Of a DNA stretch of 64,000 bases, positions 17,124 to 26,982 are shown piece after piece. Source of the DNA: Planococcus sp. MSAK28401. GTDB taxonomy: Bacteria > Bacillota > Bacilli > Bacillales_A > Planococcaceae. Location of the stretch: contig NZ_JAAMTH010000001.1 of the NCBI RefSeq assembly GCF_018283455.1, forward strand, positions 2,833,501 to 2,897,500, given 5' to 3'. The first letter of the stretch is position 1, and each line of letters starts with the position of its first letter. The notes beneath the pieces are model-generated. The model ran no database searches, was not told where the DNA came from, and saw nothing but the letters and a program-made list of their open reading frames with translations. A program made the translations under genes and the position numbers.

Positions 17124-18263
17124 TTAAGGTTTTAAAATGACTTTGGTGCATTCGTCTTCGTGATCATTGAAAATCTGATACGCTTCACTGGCTTGATCGA
17201 GCGGTACGATGTGTGAGATGATCTCACGCGGATCAAACTCGCCTTTTTCGATTTTTTCTAGGAGCATTGGCATCAAATGGATGACCGGTGCTTGCCCCAT
17301 CTTCATCGTCACGTTGCGTTCGAACAAATTACCGAGTGGGAATTGATTATAGGTCAATCCATAGACGCCCGTCAATTGGATAGTCCCAAATTTACTGACG
17401 GCATCTTTCGCGATATCAATTGCGCTCAACGTTCCGCCTTGCAGCATCAGTTTCTGCTGAACAGCTTCCGCAGGCGATTTCTTGCCGTCCATTCCCACAC
17501 AATCGATGACGACCCGTGCCCCGCCTTGTGTGATTTCATGGATCAACGCCCCTGTATTATCGTGCTGGCTGAAATCGATGATTTCCACGTTATTCATCTT
17601 TTTCGCTTTTTCCATCCGGTACGGCAGTTCATCTACTGCAATAACCCGTGCCGCGCCTTTCATCCAGGCAAACTTCTGGGTCATAAGCCCAATCGGCCCG
17701 CAACCGAGAACGACGACCGTGTCGCCTTCTTTGACACCTGCGTTCTCGACGCTCCACCAGGCTGTCGGCAGCACGTCTGAGAGGAACAGTACCTGCTCAT
17801 CTTCGAGCTCTGATGATTCCGGAATGACCAATGGCATGAAATTAGCATATGGGACGCGTAAATATTCAGCCTGGCCGCCAGAATAATCACCATAGCGTTC
17901 CGTCAAGCCGAAATAAGCGCCTGTATCGAAATGAGGGTTGCCATTCGAATTATCGCATTGGCTTTCCATTTCGTGAGAACAATAGAAACAATGTCCGCAG
18001 CTGATATTGAATGGCAGGACGATCCGGTCGCCTTTTTTCACTTTTGTGACATCCGGTCCTACCTCTTCAACAATGCCCATCGGTTCATGGCCGATGACAG
18101 TATTCTTAGTTGTAGGCAATGCCCCTTGATAGATGTGCAAGTCTGTGCCACAAATGGCGGTGGATGTGATTTTCACGATAATGTCGTCACGCTTTTGAAT
18201 TTCGGGTGCTTTTACTTCTTTGACTTGCATATCTTTTGTTCCTTGAAATGTTACTGCCTTCAT
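17124..18263 (-). CDS. Zinc-dependent alcohol dehydrogenase
   Basis: A 379-residue medium-chain dehydrogenase, closest in look to the glutathione-independent formaldehyde dehydrogenase-like branch. Catalytic zinc residues are in AICGTDLHIYQG and IGHEPMGIVEEVG. Structural zinc cysteines are in SCGHCFYCSHEMESQC. The NAD(P)-binding Rossmann motif is VVVLGCGPIGLM. It would oxidise an alcohol or aldehyde hydrate in the cytoplasm; the substrate is not certain. It starts with ATG after GGGAGG and is monocistronic, with its own terminator. Confidence 0.92.
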   Translation of the reverse strand: MKAVTFQGTKDMQVKEVKAPEIQKRDDIIVKITSTAICGTDLHIYQGALPTTKNTVIGHEPMGIVEEVGPDVTKVKKGDRIVLPFNISCGHCFYCSHEMESQCDNSNGNPHFDTGAYFGLTERYGDYSGGQAEYLRVPYANFMPLVIPESSELEDEQVLFLSDVLPTAWWSVENAGVKEGDTVVVLGCGPIGLMTQKFAWMKGAARVIAVDELPYRMEKAKKMNNVEIIDFSQHDNTGALIHEITQGGARVVIDCVGMDGKKSPAEAVQQKLMLQGGTLSAIDIAKDAVSKFGTIQLTGVYGLTYNQFPLGNLFERNVTMKMGQAPVIHLMPMLLEKIEKGEFDPREIISHIVPLDQASEAYQIFNDHEDECTKVILKP

Positions 18264-18361
18264 ATTTTTCCCTCCCGTTTATTGATATCAGAATATTTCT
18301 GTTATTCCCGTTTTCTGTCAGCCCAAACGTTCATTTTCCAATCCCATTCCACCTGGAATCA

Positions 18362-18395
18362 ACAAAAAGCGGATCTCCCTGAAGAGATCCGCTTA
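18362..18395 (-). terminator. Terminator of the beta-propeller gene
   Basis: GCGGATCTC and GAGATCCGC form a perfect stem, followed by TTTTTGTT on the - strand. Confidence 0.88.
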
Positions 18396-18407
18396 CAGAA
18401 AATCTAT

Positions 18408-20551
18408 TTATTGAAGTGGCAAAGTGTTGAGTGGTTCAAAATCGGATAGACGATAACTTCTGATTTCCGTATTTGCCACTGTAAACAAGGCGTCTTTTGC
18501 ATAAGCCAGGCGCTGGACCGATGTATTCCAATCTTCATAGGGCTGGTCGGACGCTTGAGTCAAATCGCCTGATAGCTCGATCCCTTCTGGCGTGATCGAG
18601 TAAATCAAAGCTCCTTCTGCCTCAAATTCGATATACTCCTCACCGTCGCCTTCATAGATCGAGACAGGAAAACCGAATAGGCTTTGCTGTTCGTGACGAA
18701 ATAAAGCTTTGTGGTCGTATTGCAAGGCGGAATAAGTTCCAGGCCCGCCGATGATTTCGGTATCAGTTTCCTTGGGGTTGCCCATATCGCTGACATCGAA
18801 CAGCGAAATTTTCATCCCGCCGGTCACGATGCGTGGCTCGCCGCCCCCTTTAACAGCCTCGATTTTCGTATCATAGCCAAAACCGATTAAATGATTGTCA
18901 TCAAGTGGGTGCAAATAATTGGAAAATCCAGGAATTTTCAATTCACCCAACACTTCTGGATCAGCAGGGTCTGAAACATCGATCGCAAACAGCGGATCGG
19001 TCTCACGGAACGTCACCATATAGGCTTTGCTGCCGATAAAGCGAACCGAATAGATGCGTTCGTCCGGTGCCAAGTTTTCCACTGAACGACTTGCTCCAAT
19101 TGTTCGTTTAAAATGAACAGGTGGTTTTTCGATTCAGAAGCTGGCGACCAGCCGACTCCTTCTGTTGTCGCCAAACGGAAATGCCCTTCGAATTCATCCA
19201 TCGAAAATTGGTTCAACAAGGAACCTTTCACCCGGGCCGAAGCGATAAATTCCACCAAGGTGCCATCCAAGCCGAATTTGAAGATTTCCGTATCCGCTTG
19301 CTGTGGCACCCAAAGCGCCGTATCTTCAAACTCCCCTTCAGCCGTCTCAAACGCAGACGCCGTCAAATAGAGATGCTGCTTGTTCATATACAGCTGTTCA
19401 TTGCCGCCTAAAAAGCCTTTTGTGGAAATTTCGTTTGACGCGGGCGCTTCCATGCTAACGGCGGTGATGACGCTGTAGCTCCCTTCCATTGTCCCTGGCA
19501 AGATGGTCAAGTCTTCGTAAGGCAAAGGTTCAAGGCCTCCGCCTTGCGCGGAATCGAAGAGTCTTGGCCGCAGTTCGATATCCGGCTGCTCTTCCAATAT
19601 CCAATAATTCGGGAACACATTGCTGACATAATACAGGATGCCGTTTGATAGCCTCGCATTATTGAATGAGCCTTCATTGCCGAATTCTCGGATCAGCTGC
19701 GGATTTTCAGGTGAAGCTACATCATAGAGTGAGACGGCTGTAATGCCCGAATAAGGCATAAAGCTTTCCATTTCCGCATCTCCTTCAGTTTCCATGAGCG
19801 AAAAGCGGCTGGAAATGACGGCAAGCGTATCGCCGAATAAGAATAATTCCTCTGGATACGTTTCTCCGTCAAACTCCAACACTGCTGCAAGCTCCATGTT
19901 TTCGGGATCCCTGATATCAGAAATCACGACACGCGACTCGCTGACGGAATATAAATAATTACCGTCCGTTTGCACAATATCCCCTTCATCGATGCCTTCG
20001 ACTTGGTTATTTGTGGACGAATGGTCGCCGCCTCCCATTCCGCCCGACTCGCCTGAAGCGCTGTCCTCCGCTTCCTCTACTCCTTCGCCGAAGCCGCGAT
20101 AAAACGGGTTATCCTTTTGGAGATTCAGCAATCGCGTAAAATAAGTACGCAGTTCCTCTTCCCCGCTCAGGTTCTGGACTTCATCTTGTATCGTGAACTC
20201 GAGCCGGTTTGTCGAAAGGCTTTTCAGGAAACTGCTCGATAAGGCGGCTTTGGTGACATGAAGCGTATAGTCTCCGCTTGCGATCTCCGGAACTTCGAGC
20301 GTCCTGCCGCCATTCGCCAATTGCATATCGAGATCGAGCTTTTGGCCATCCGTGCCCGTAAGGTAAAGGGCACCTTTTTCAATCGCGTCTGCATCGAGCG
20401 GTGCTGAAAAATTTGCCCGCCAGCCGGATTCTGAAAGGGCTGTGGAGGATCCGCTGATGGCTACATTTTCCGTCAGTATAATAAAAGCTATACCTGAAAA
20501 CACTAAAAGAATTGCCGCTATCCACCAGGCTCTGCTCCATTTCACGAACAT
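18408..20551 (-). pseudogene. Secreted beta-propeller domain protein, frameshifted
   Basis: Two overlapping frames together encode one protein of about 714 residues: a signal-anchor-like helix (WWIAAILLVFSGIAFIIL), a lipid-free extracellular region, then a long beta-propeller domain of the PF09826 type. The first frame (20551-19013) ends with a nonsense tail after LNEQLEQVV. The second resumes at ENLAPDERIYSVRFIGSKAYM. One base is missing near 19075-19085, next to an A4 run (sense strand), which may be a real mutation or a sequencing slip. Of two nearby starts I prefer 20551, which follows AAAGG. Function unknown; presumably outside the cell. Confidence 0.85.
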
Positions 20552-20616
20552 CACGACCTTTCCCATGCCATTTACCCATTAGACCCCTCACGTATCCAAA
20601 AAGTTACAGCTGGTGT

Positions 20617-21795
20617 TCAGCCATTTGCATGAAGTTCGTTGAAAATTTCCTGGAAGCGTTCGAACGGTTTTTCTGTATGGCCGCCGCCTTGTGCAAGTGC
20701 AGGAGTTCCGCCTCCCTTGCCGTCTGTTTCTTGAAGCAAGCGTTTCAGGGTCTCTCTCATATCGGCGGAAGATTCATTGCCGCGAGCACATACTAACCGA
20801 ATGCTGCCTTCTGCGTGGGCTGCAAACAACAGGCAGACAGACGGGTATTCTTCAGTCGCCAGGCGCGCCAGCTGCTGCAGTTCCTTGACTGGCCGGTCGC
20901 CAAAATTCCGGATCGCGACGCCCTCTTCCGGTGTTAACGCTTTTGCCTCTGCCGATAGCAGCTGTTTTTTCAATTCCGCTATTTCCTTGTCGGCTGCAAT
21001 TTTTTCTGACAACAAAGCATCAGCAGCTTGCACCAGTTCAGGGAGCGGGGCATTCAGCTTCCCGATCAATGCATCGCTCACATCGCTCACTTTGCCAAAA
21101 TGTTCGAGCGCTCGTTCTCCGCATAGGAAATAGAGCCGCATGCCGCCTTTCGCTTTTTCAGTCCCAAGAATTTTCATCAAACCGATTTCCGCGGCATTGT
21201 CAGGATGCGTGCCGCCACATGCATTCAAATCGATGCCTTCTATTTCCACCAAGCGGATGTCGCCTGTGACAGCGGGCGGCTTCCGAAGAGCCAATTGCCC
21301 AAGTTGCTGTTCATTTACAAAACGCTTGCGGATCGGCAAATGCTGGCTAATGATCCGGTTGGCTTCAAGTTCCACTTGCTGCAATGTTTTGCGGTCAATG
21401 GCCGCTTGATGCAAATCGATTGACACCCGCTCTTGACCAAGATGGAAACTGGTGGTCTGGTAGCCATGACGGTCTTCCAGTAAAGCGCTCAAAAGATGCT
21501 GGCCGGCATGTTGCTGCATATGGTCCCACCTTCTTTGCCAATCCAGCGTCGCCTTGTATTCGCCTGGATCCAGCTGTCGGTCCAAATAATGGCGAATTTC
21601 CCCATCCTGATTTTGCACATCAAGCACTGCGGCCGTTCCGATCACTCCTTGGTCTGCTGGCTGCCCGCCCCCTTCCGGATAAAAGCAGGTCTCGTTTAGA
21701 ACGACATATGGCCCGCGTTCATTAGCTGACGATTCGGCCACTTGAACCGTAATTTCTTTTAAATATGGATCCTCGTAATATAATTTTTTCGTCAT
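20617..21795 (-). CDS. AlaX-like alanyl-tRNA editing protein with DHHA1 domain
   Basis: A 392-residue free-standing editing protein related to the C-terminal half of alanyl-tRNA synthetase. It is expected to deacylate Ser-tRNA(Ala) or Gly-tRNA(Ala). The zinc motifs HAGQH (near residue 98) and CGGTH (near 200) are intact. A helical linker (about 245-285) and a C-terminal DHHA1 domain with GKGGGTPALAQGGG follow, making this the long AlaX form. I chose the ATG at 21795 after AAAGGAG. It is transcribed alone and diverges from the lipid kinase gene. Confidence 0.92.
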   Translation of the reverse strand: MTKKLYYEDPYLKEITVQVAESSANERGPYVVLNETCFYPEGGGQPADQGVIGTAAVLDVQNQDGEIRHYLDRQLDPGEYKATLDWQRRWDHMQQHAGQHLLSALLEDRHGYQTTSFHLGQERVSIDLHQAAIDRKTLQQVELEANRIISQHLPIRKRFVNEQQLGQLALRKPPAVTGDIRLVEIEGIDLNACGGTHPDNAAEIGLMKILGTEKAKGGMRLYFLCGERALEHFGKVSDVSDALIGKLNAPLPELVQAADALLSEKIAADKEIAELKKQLLSAEAKALTPEEGVAIRNFGDRPVKELQQLARLATEEYPSVCLLFAAHAEGSIRLVCARGNESSADMRETLKRLLQETDGKGGGTPALAQGGGHTEKPFERFQEIFNELHANG

Positions 21796-21889
21796 ATGAG
21801 CACTCCTTTTCACGGAATTCCGCTGATGCGTTTACTGCCCCTCCATAAGTGGAATGGTTGAGTAACGATGAAGAATGGAGGACTTACGC

Positions 21890-22801
21890 ATGGCCGGATT
21901 CACACATTCCGTATTATTGTATAATGCTCAGGCAGGTGCGTCCACGTTAGATGCGGTTATGAGCTTGGCTGTCCCGCAAATTGCCGCGTCTTCAAAAACA
22001 CTGGAGCTGATTAAAACCGATTCCCCGGAAGAAATGGAATCAATCTGTCGTTCTGCCGCCGAACGCGCCGATGCATTATTTGTCGCAGGCGGCGACGGCA
22101 CCGTCCACTTGGCTGCACACGCACTGAGCTCAATCGACAACCCGCCTCCCCTCGGCATTTTGCCGAGCGGAACGTGCAATGATTTTGCGCGCACGATGAA
22201 TATTCCTTTGTACCTTGACGAGGCAGCAAAAAGCTTAAGCCAAGGTACAATGCAACAAGTCGACACTGCTACCATCAACGAAGGGACGTTCTTGAACTTC
22301 GCAGGCATCGGCTTGATCACGGATGCTTCCTTCAACATCGATCCCGACTTAAAGGAACGCTACGGCAAGCTCAGCTATTTCATGAGCGCAATGCAGACGA
22401 TGCGGCAAGCAGAGTCTTTTAATGTGTCACTGGTGATTGACGGGCAAGCATATGAAGAAGAAGCTGTCGTGGTGCTAGCCATGAACGGAAAATCCATCGG
22501 CACTCATTTATTTCCGATGCAAAGCATTGACCCCGCAGATGGGCTCTTGGATGTTTTCATCATCCAAAGCTCATCATTCGCCGCCATACGCGAATGGTTT
22601 TCATTGTCAAAACCCAATCTTACTGCAGAAGACCTTGAGCACATCATCCATTTGCAGGGAAAAGAAATCGAAATCCACACAGACGCCCCGATGGATATTG
22701 ATACGGACGGTGAAATCTATATGAAGACACCGGCATCGATTAGCGTCCAACCAGGAAAACTCAATTTGCTTGTGCCAAAAGAAGAAGATATTTTTACGTA
22801 A
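21890..22801 (+). CDS. Diacylglycerol kinase-type lipid kinase (YegS/BmrU-like)
   Basis: A 303-residue member of the DAGK catalytic family. The nucleotide-binding motif FVAGGDGTVHLAAHAL (near residue 65) and the GILPSGTCNDFARTMNIP motif (near 95) are both intact. DAGK-family phosphate-acceptor features are present downstream (GIGLITDASFNID, MDIDTDGEIY). It would phosphorylate a membrane lipid, probably diacylglycerol, at the inner face of the membrane. ATG at 21890 follows TGGAGGAC. It is a single gene with two successive hairpins after it. Confidence 0.9.
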   Translation: MAGFTHSVLLYNAQAGASTLDAVMSLAVPQIAASSKTLELIKTDSPEEMESICRSAAERADALFVAGGDGTVHLAAHALSSIDNPPPLGILPSGTCNDFARTMNIPLYLDEAAKSLSQGTMQQVDTATINEGTFLNFAGIGLITDASFNIDPDLKERYGKLSYFMSAMQTMRQAESFNVSLVIDGQAYEEEAVVVLAMNGKSIGTHLFPMQSIDPADGLLDVFIIQSSSFAAIREWFSLSKPNLTAEDLEHIIHLQGKEIEIHTDAPMDIDTDGEIYMKTPASISVQPGKLNLLVPKEEDIFT

Positions 22802-22804
22802 AAA

Positions 22805-22873
22805 AACTGCCGGATACTACTCGGCAGTTGGTTGAAGGAACGGGCTCTACGCCCGTTCTTTTTATTTTTTTTG
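22805..22873 (+). terminator. Double hairpin terminator
   Basis: A first stem, AACTGCCG / CGGCAGTT (22805-22829), has no T-run. A second, GAACGGGC-TCTAC-GCCCGTTC (22838-22858), is followed by a long T-rich tail and is the strong one. Confidence 0.88.
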
Positions 22874-22908
22874 AAAAGAAGTCGAACTTCTAGGCGTGGA
22901 ATCCAGCT

Positions 22909-24099
22909 TTACTCGAATGGCCAGGCAGGCAGCATCCGGTTCAATTCTTTGTCTTCCCGTTTGCCGAGCACATAATCCGCCTGCATGAGCGTATGAATCT
23001 CCCGGGTTCCTTCGTAAATGACCGGCGCTTTGGAATTGCGCAGATAGCGGGCGACTGGATACTCATCGGAATAGCCGTAAGCACCATGGATTTGCACCGC
23101 GTCGTCCGCCGCTTTATTAGCAAAATTGCATGCCTGCCATTTGGCGAGAGAGGTTTCGCGCGTATTGCGCTTGCCACTGTTCTTCAATTCGCCCGCCCGG
23201 TAAACGAGCAAGCGGCTCATCTGGTAGCCCGCTTCCATATTGGCGAGCATTTGCTGCACCAGCTGATGCTCGCCGATCGGCTTGCCGAAGGTTGTGCGCG
23301 TCTTGCAATAATCCAAGCTTGCTTCCAAACAGGCCATCATCAAGCCGCATGCGCCGGCAGCGACCGTAAAACGGCCATTGTCGAGTGAAGCCATCGCTAT
23401 TTTAAAGCCCTCGCCTTCTTCCCCAAGCCGGTTGCTTACCGGAATACGCACATCTTCCATGAACAATTCGCCGGTATTTCCGGCCCGTATACCGTATTTC
23501 CCTTTAATTGCCTTGGATGAAAATCCTTCACGGTCACGTTCTACGATAAAAGCACTGATTCCTTTATGCGATTTCTCTTTATCAACATAGGCGAAAACGA
23601 GGAAATGGTCTGCTTGGTCACAGAGTGAAATCCATGTTTTCTGGCCGTTCAGCACATAGTCGTTTCCGTCGCGTTTAGCGGTCGTTGAAAGCGCCGCCAC
23701 GTCCGACCCGGCTCCCGGCTCTGTCAGGCCGAACGCGCCGATTTTTTCGCCTTTTGCCTGCGGCACCAAAAATTTCTGCTTTTGCTCTTCTGTGCCCCAT
23801 TGCAGAAGCGATAGTGAATTCAGGCCGGTATGGACAGAAACGGCCGTGCGGAACGTGGTGTCGCCGCGCTCCAGCTCTTCGCAGACGATGGCCAGTGAAT
23901 TATAATCCATGCCGCTGCCACCGTATGCTTCCGGAATGCACACGCCCATAAGCCCGAGATCGGCCAAGCGCTGCCAAATCGATCCGGGGAAATGCCCCTC
24001 TGTGTCCCAGACTTTTATATGTGGCATTATTTCATCATCGACAAACTTTCGGACGGTTTTGCGCAGCATCTCTTGCTCTTCGCTATGTTCAAAATCCAT
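22909..24099 (-). CDS. Acyl-CoA dehydrogenase (candidate glutaryl-CoA dehydrogenase)
   Basis: A 396-residue flavoenzyme with the usual three acyl-CoA dehydrogenase domains. FAD and substrate motifs are visible: FGLTEPGAGSDVAALSTTA, GQKTWISLCDQADHFLVFA, and the C-terminal IHGAYGYSDEYPVARYLRNSK, with the catalytic-base region VIYEGTREIHTLMQADY. It is the last gene of an operon with an aldehyde dehydrogenase and a lysine 6-dehydrogenase-like enzyme. Lysine breakdown through aminoadipate ends in glutaryl-CoA, so I infer glutaryl-CoA as a likely substrate. Sequence alone does not exclude another short-chain acyl-CoA. ATG after AAGGAGGG. Confidence 0.9.
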   Translation of the reverse strand: MDFEHSEEQEMLRKTVRKFVDDEIMPHIKVWDTEGHFPGSIWQRLADLGLMGVCIPEAYGGSGMDYNSLAIVCEELERGDTTFRTAVSVHTGLNSLSLLQWGTEEQKQKFLVPQAKGEKIGAFGLTEPGAGSDVAALSTTAKRDGNDYVLNGQKTWISLCDQADHFLVFAYVDKEKSHKGISAFIVERDREGFSSKAIKGKYGIRAGNTGELFMEDVRIPVSNRLGEEGEGFKIAMASLDNGRFTVAAGACGLMMACLEASLDYCKTRTTFGKPIGEHQLVQQMLANMEAGYQMSRLLVYRAGELKNSGKRNTRETSLAKWQACNFANKAADDAVQIHGAYGYSDEYPVARYLRNSKAPVIYEGTREIHTLMQADYVLGKREDKELNRMLPAWPFE

Positions 24100-24115
24100 G
24101 CCGTTTCCCTCCTTG

Positions 24116-25282
24116 CTAGTTATGATGCGTTGCCCGCTGTACGGTTTCTTCAATGTGTACGCCGCGCCGCTTCATTTCCGCGATGTATACATCACCCGGC
24201 ACCACTTGCTCGGGCGGATAGACGCCGCGTTTTTGGATGCGCCCATCCGCAATCATTTGCGCCACGACAGAGATGCTGTAGGCCGTTGCCTGCGCCATCG
24301 CCGTGACACCGGTTGACTCATCGCGAATGGTCACCATTTCATATCGGTATGTGCATTCCTCTTGCTCTTTCAACCCGGAAACCGTCACACGCAAAAGCAC
24401 TGCATCTTTGTCTTCGCCCAGTTCTGTAATCGGCTCCAGCACTTTCAGCAACACTTCGCGGAGTGAAACTTCATGCCCGCCAGCAGTCACTTTTTCTTCC
24501 CGGTTCGTCAAGCCTAATTCGACAAGCAAACGGAACTTATCGGCATGCCCCCGGTAGCGAATCGTTTTGTATTCCAGCGAATCCACGTCGTGGAAGGTTT
24601 TTGTCAAGGTCGATGTGCCGCCTGAAGTATGGAATGCTTCCAGCTCATTGAACCCTTCGAACGCGATCGGCTCGATTTCCGATAGCGACTCGACCTCTTC
24701 TAATGCCCCGCCGCGAATGACATGCGACGGATCGGTGTAATGATCAAAAACGCCTTCGAGCGAGAAAACATGTTTGTATTCGAGCGGCGGTTCCGGGTGA
24801 AGCGGAATACCCCCGACATAAATGCGGATCGATTCGACCTCATCCAATTGGCTTGCCCCATAGCCGGTTAAAATATTGATCATCCCTGGCGCAACACCAA
24901 GATCCGGTATGACGGTCACGCCTTGGCTGGCCGCTTGCTCGTGCATGGCAAGCACCTTGTCCGTAGCGCCGCCGATATGCCCGCCGAGGTCGACGGAATG
25001 AACCCCGCATTCAATCGCGATTTTTGCCACTTTCTCATTGAAGGTATAGAACAACGCATTGATCACGACATCTGCCTGTGCGATGACTTGCTTTAGTTCA
25101 ATATTATTACTTGCATCCATCTTGGCGATTTCAAGCCGCGGATCGTTCAATTGCTGGCGGAACGCTTGCGCTTTTTCCGTTGTCCGGTCTGCCAGAATCA
25201 CTTTCTCCACCTGCTCATTACGAAGTAAATCACGCGCTGCCTGTTTCCCCATCAATCCAGCTCCGAGTACCGCAAATTTCAT
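24116..25282 (-). CDS. Lysine 6-dehydrogenase-like (saccharopine dehydrogenase family)
   Basis: A 388-residue enzyme with an N-terminal Rossmann motif ([16 protein letters not shown]). It resembles the lysine 6-dehydrogenase described from Geobacillus, with shared blocks [50 protein letters not shown] and [16 protein letters not shown]. That enzyme oxidises the epsilon-amino group of L-lysine with NAD to give piperideine-6-carboxylate and ammonia. The neighbouring aldehyde dehydrogenase could take the product to 2-aminoadipate. It lies between that gene and the acyl-CoA dehydrogenase with 14- and 16-base gaps. The alternative is another saccharopine dehydrogenase-like oxidoreductase. ATG chosen after GGGGGCGGCGGAG. 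Confidence 0.85.
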   Translation of the reverse strand: MKFAVLGAGLMGKQAARDLLRNEQVEKVILADRTTEKAQAFRQQLNDPRLEIAKMDASNNIELKQVIAQADVVINALFYTFNEKVAKIAIECGVHSVDLGGHIGGATDKVLAMHEQAASQGVTVIPDLGVAPGMINILTGYGASQLDEVESIRIYVGGIPLHPEPPLEYKHVFSLEGVFDHYTDPSHVIRGGALEEVESLSEIEPIAFEGFNELEAFHTSGGTSTLTKTFHDVDSLEYKTIRYRGHADKFRLLVELGLTNREEKVTAGGHEVSLREVLLKVLEPITELGEDKDAVLLRVTVSGLKEQEECTYRYEMVTIRDESTGVTAMAQATAYSISVVAQMIADGRIQKRGVYPPEQVVPGDVYIAEMKRRGVHIEETVQRATHHN

Positions 25283-25296
25283 CTCCGCCGCCCCCT

Positions 25297-26778
25297 TTAT
25301 GATTCGTTGTCGATCTGTGCCCGCTGCAGTTTGCCGCTGAAGTCCACATAGACGCTTTTCCATTCGGTAAAGACGTCAAGTGCTGCGACGCCTGAATCGC
25401 GGTGGCCATTGCCGGTGCCTTTTGTGCCACCGAACGGCAAATGGATTTCAGCCCCCGTCGTTCCGGCGTTGATGTAGACGATTCCTGTATCGAGGTCGCG
25501 CTGGGCTTTGAATGCCCGGTTAACATCCGCTGTGAAAATTGAGCTCGACAATCCGTAAATGACTCCGTTGTTCACTTCGATCGCTTCTTCGAAACTTGCA
25601 ACTTCAATCAAGGAAATGACTGGCCCGAAAATCTCTTCCTGTGCAATGCGCATTCCTGGCGTTACACCCGCAAACAATGTCGGTGCGTAATAGTTCCCTT
25701 TATCGTAATGCCCGCCCGTTAAGATTTCGCCGCCCCTGACGAGTTCTGCACCTTCTTCTTTGCCGATTTCAATATAGGAATGGATTTTCTCGAGTGCTTT
25801 CTTATTGATGACCGGCCCGACTTTGACGGATTCATCCATGCCGTCACCTATCGTCAATTTGTCCATCTTTTCAAGCAGGCGCTGCTGCAGCTGTTCTTTG
25901 ACATCCCGATGGACGATGACACGACTGCAGGCGGTGCATCGCTGGCCTGCGGTGCCGAACGCACTCCATAAAATACCGTCGACTGCTAGGTCCAAATCCG
26001 CATCGTCCATGACGATGACCGCATTTTTCCCGCCCATCTCAAGCGATACTTTCTTCAAATGGCGTCCGCCGAGTTCTGCTACTTTACGTCCTGTATCCGT
26101 CGAGCCCGTAAACGAAATGACCCGGACATCCCGGTGCTCGATCATCGCCGTCCCGACTTCTGAACCGGAACCGAAAACGATATTCGCCACACCGTCCGGC
26201 AAGCCCGCTTCCTTGAAAATCTTAGCCATTTCATAAGCCATCATCGGCGTTTCAGTCGCTGGTTTCCAGATGAATGCATTGCCCGCGACGATCGCCGGGA
26301 AAGATTTCCACGTTGCAATCGCTACCGGAAAATTCCACGGGGTGATAAGCCCGACGACACCGATCGGCGCACGGACACTCATCGCGAATTTATCCGCAAG
26401 TTCCGAAGGCGTCGTTTCGCCAAATAACCTTCTGCCTTCGCCTGCCATATAGAACGCCATGTCGATGCCTTCCTGAACTTCGCCACGGCCTTCTTCGATC
26501 ACTTTCCCCATTTCTTTCGTCAACACTGCCGCGAGCTGTTCTTTCCGCTCTTTCATCAAGCGCCCGATTTCATATAAATAATCCGCGCGTTTCGGTGCCG
26601 GGACAAGTGCCCAGCCTTTCTGCGCTGCTTTGGCTGCTTTCACCGCTTCCTCTACATCTGCGGCAGTTGACCGCTGTACCGCTGCCAACTCTTCGCCTGT
26701 TGCCGGATTGACGACAGGCACAAAACTAGCACCCGCCTCCTGTTGGAATTCCCCATTTACAAAATTCGTCAGTTTCAT
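25297..26778 (-). CDS. Aldehyde dehydrogenase (candidate aminoadipate-semialdehyde dehydrogenase)
   Basis: A 493-residue NAD(P)-dependent aldehyde dehydrogenase. The active-site motifs are [18 protein letters not shown] with the general-base Glu, [13 protein letters not shown] with the catalytic Cys, and [12 protein letters not shown]-terminal [28 protein letters not shown] is the cofactor region. First gene of the operon with the lysine 6-dehydrogenase-like enzyme, so I infer the substrate is 2-aminoadipate semialdehyde (open form of piperideine-6-carboxylate). ATG at 26778 follows AAAGGGG. A cre site lies 24 bases upstream. Confidence 0.9.
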   Translation of the reverse strand: MKLTNFVNGEFQQEAGASFVPVVNPATGEELAAVQRSTAADVEEAVKAAKAAQKGWALVPAPKRADYLYEIGRLMKERKEQLAAVLTKEMGKVIEEGRGEVQEGIDMAFYMAGEGRRLFGETTPSELADKFAMSVRAPIGVVGLITPWNFPVAIATWKSFPAIVAGNAFIWKPATETPMMAYEMAKIFKEAGLPDGVANIVFGSGSEVGTAMIEHRDVRVISFTGSTDTGRKVAELGGRHLKKVSLEMGGKNAVIVMDDADLDLAVDGILWSAFGTAGQRCTACSRVIVHRDVKEQLQQRLLEKMDKLTIGDGMDESVKVGPVINKKALEKIHSYIEIGKEEGAELVRGGEILTGGHYDKGNYYAPTLFAGVTPGMRIAQEEIFGPVISLIEVASFEEAIEVNNGVIYGLSSSIFTADVNRAFKAQRDLDTGIVYINAGTTGAEIHLPFGGTKGTGNGHRDSGVAALDVFTEWKSVYVDFSGKLQRAQIDNES

Positions 26779-26802
26779 CGAATTACCCCTTTCTACAATA
26801 AA

Positions 26803-26816
26803 TGTAAACGCTCTCA
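26803..26816 (-). promoter_or_regulatory. Catabolite-responsive element (cre)
   Basis: TGTAAACGCTCTCA matches the CcpA consensus TGWAANCGNTNWCA at every fixed position. It lies just upstream of the first gene of the putative lysine-degradation operon. A position close to the start fits repression when a preferred carbon source is available. Confidence 0.75.
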
Positions 26817-26934
26817 CTATTTACTCTATTCCCTACAAAACGGAAAACTCCTACATGCTTTCATAACTTCCTTCTGCAACTTTGCAAAGCCGGCCATATT
26901 CGGGCGCTTTTACAATAAAATTCCCCGGAAACGG

Positions 26935-26963
26935 TTGACACTGACCATTCGTCATAGTCTAAT
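26935..26963 (+). promoter_or_regulatory. Promoter and candidate MerR operator of the TipA-like gene
   Basis: The -35 is TTGACA (26935-26940), the spacer 17 bases, the -10 TCTAAT (26958-26963). Filling this spacing is an imperfect dyad, GACACTGAC-CATTC-GTCATAGTC, 7 of 9 matching, as expected for a MerR-family site between -35 and -10. Autoregulation is likely. Confidence 0.65.
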
Positions 26964-26982
26964 CAAGATAGAGGTGATTGAA

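Noticed and set aside
26860..26920. Sigma-54 promoter (TGGCC...TTGCA) before the lysine operon
   Set aside because: The GG-GC distance is two bases too short, so the element does not fit the -24/-12 rule.
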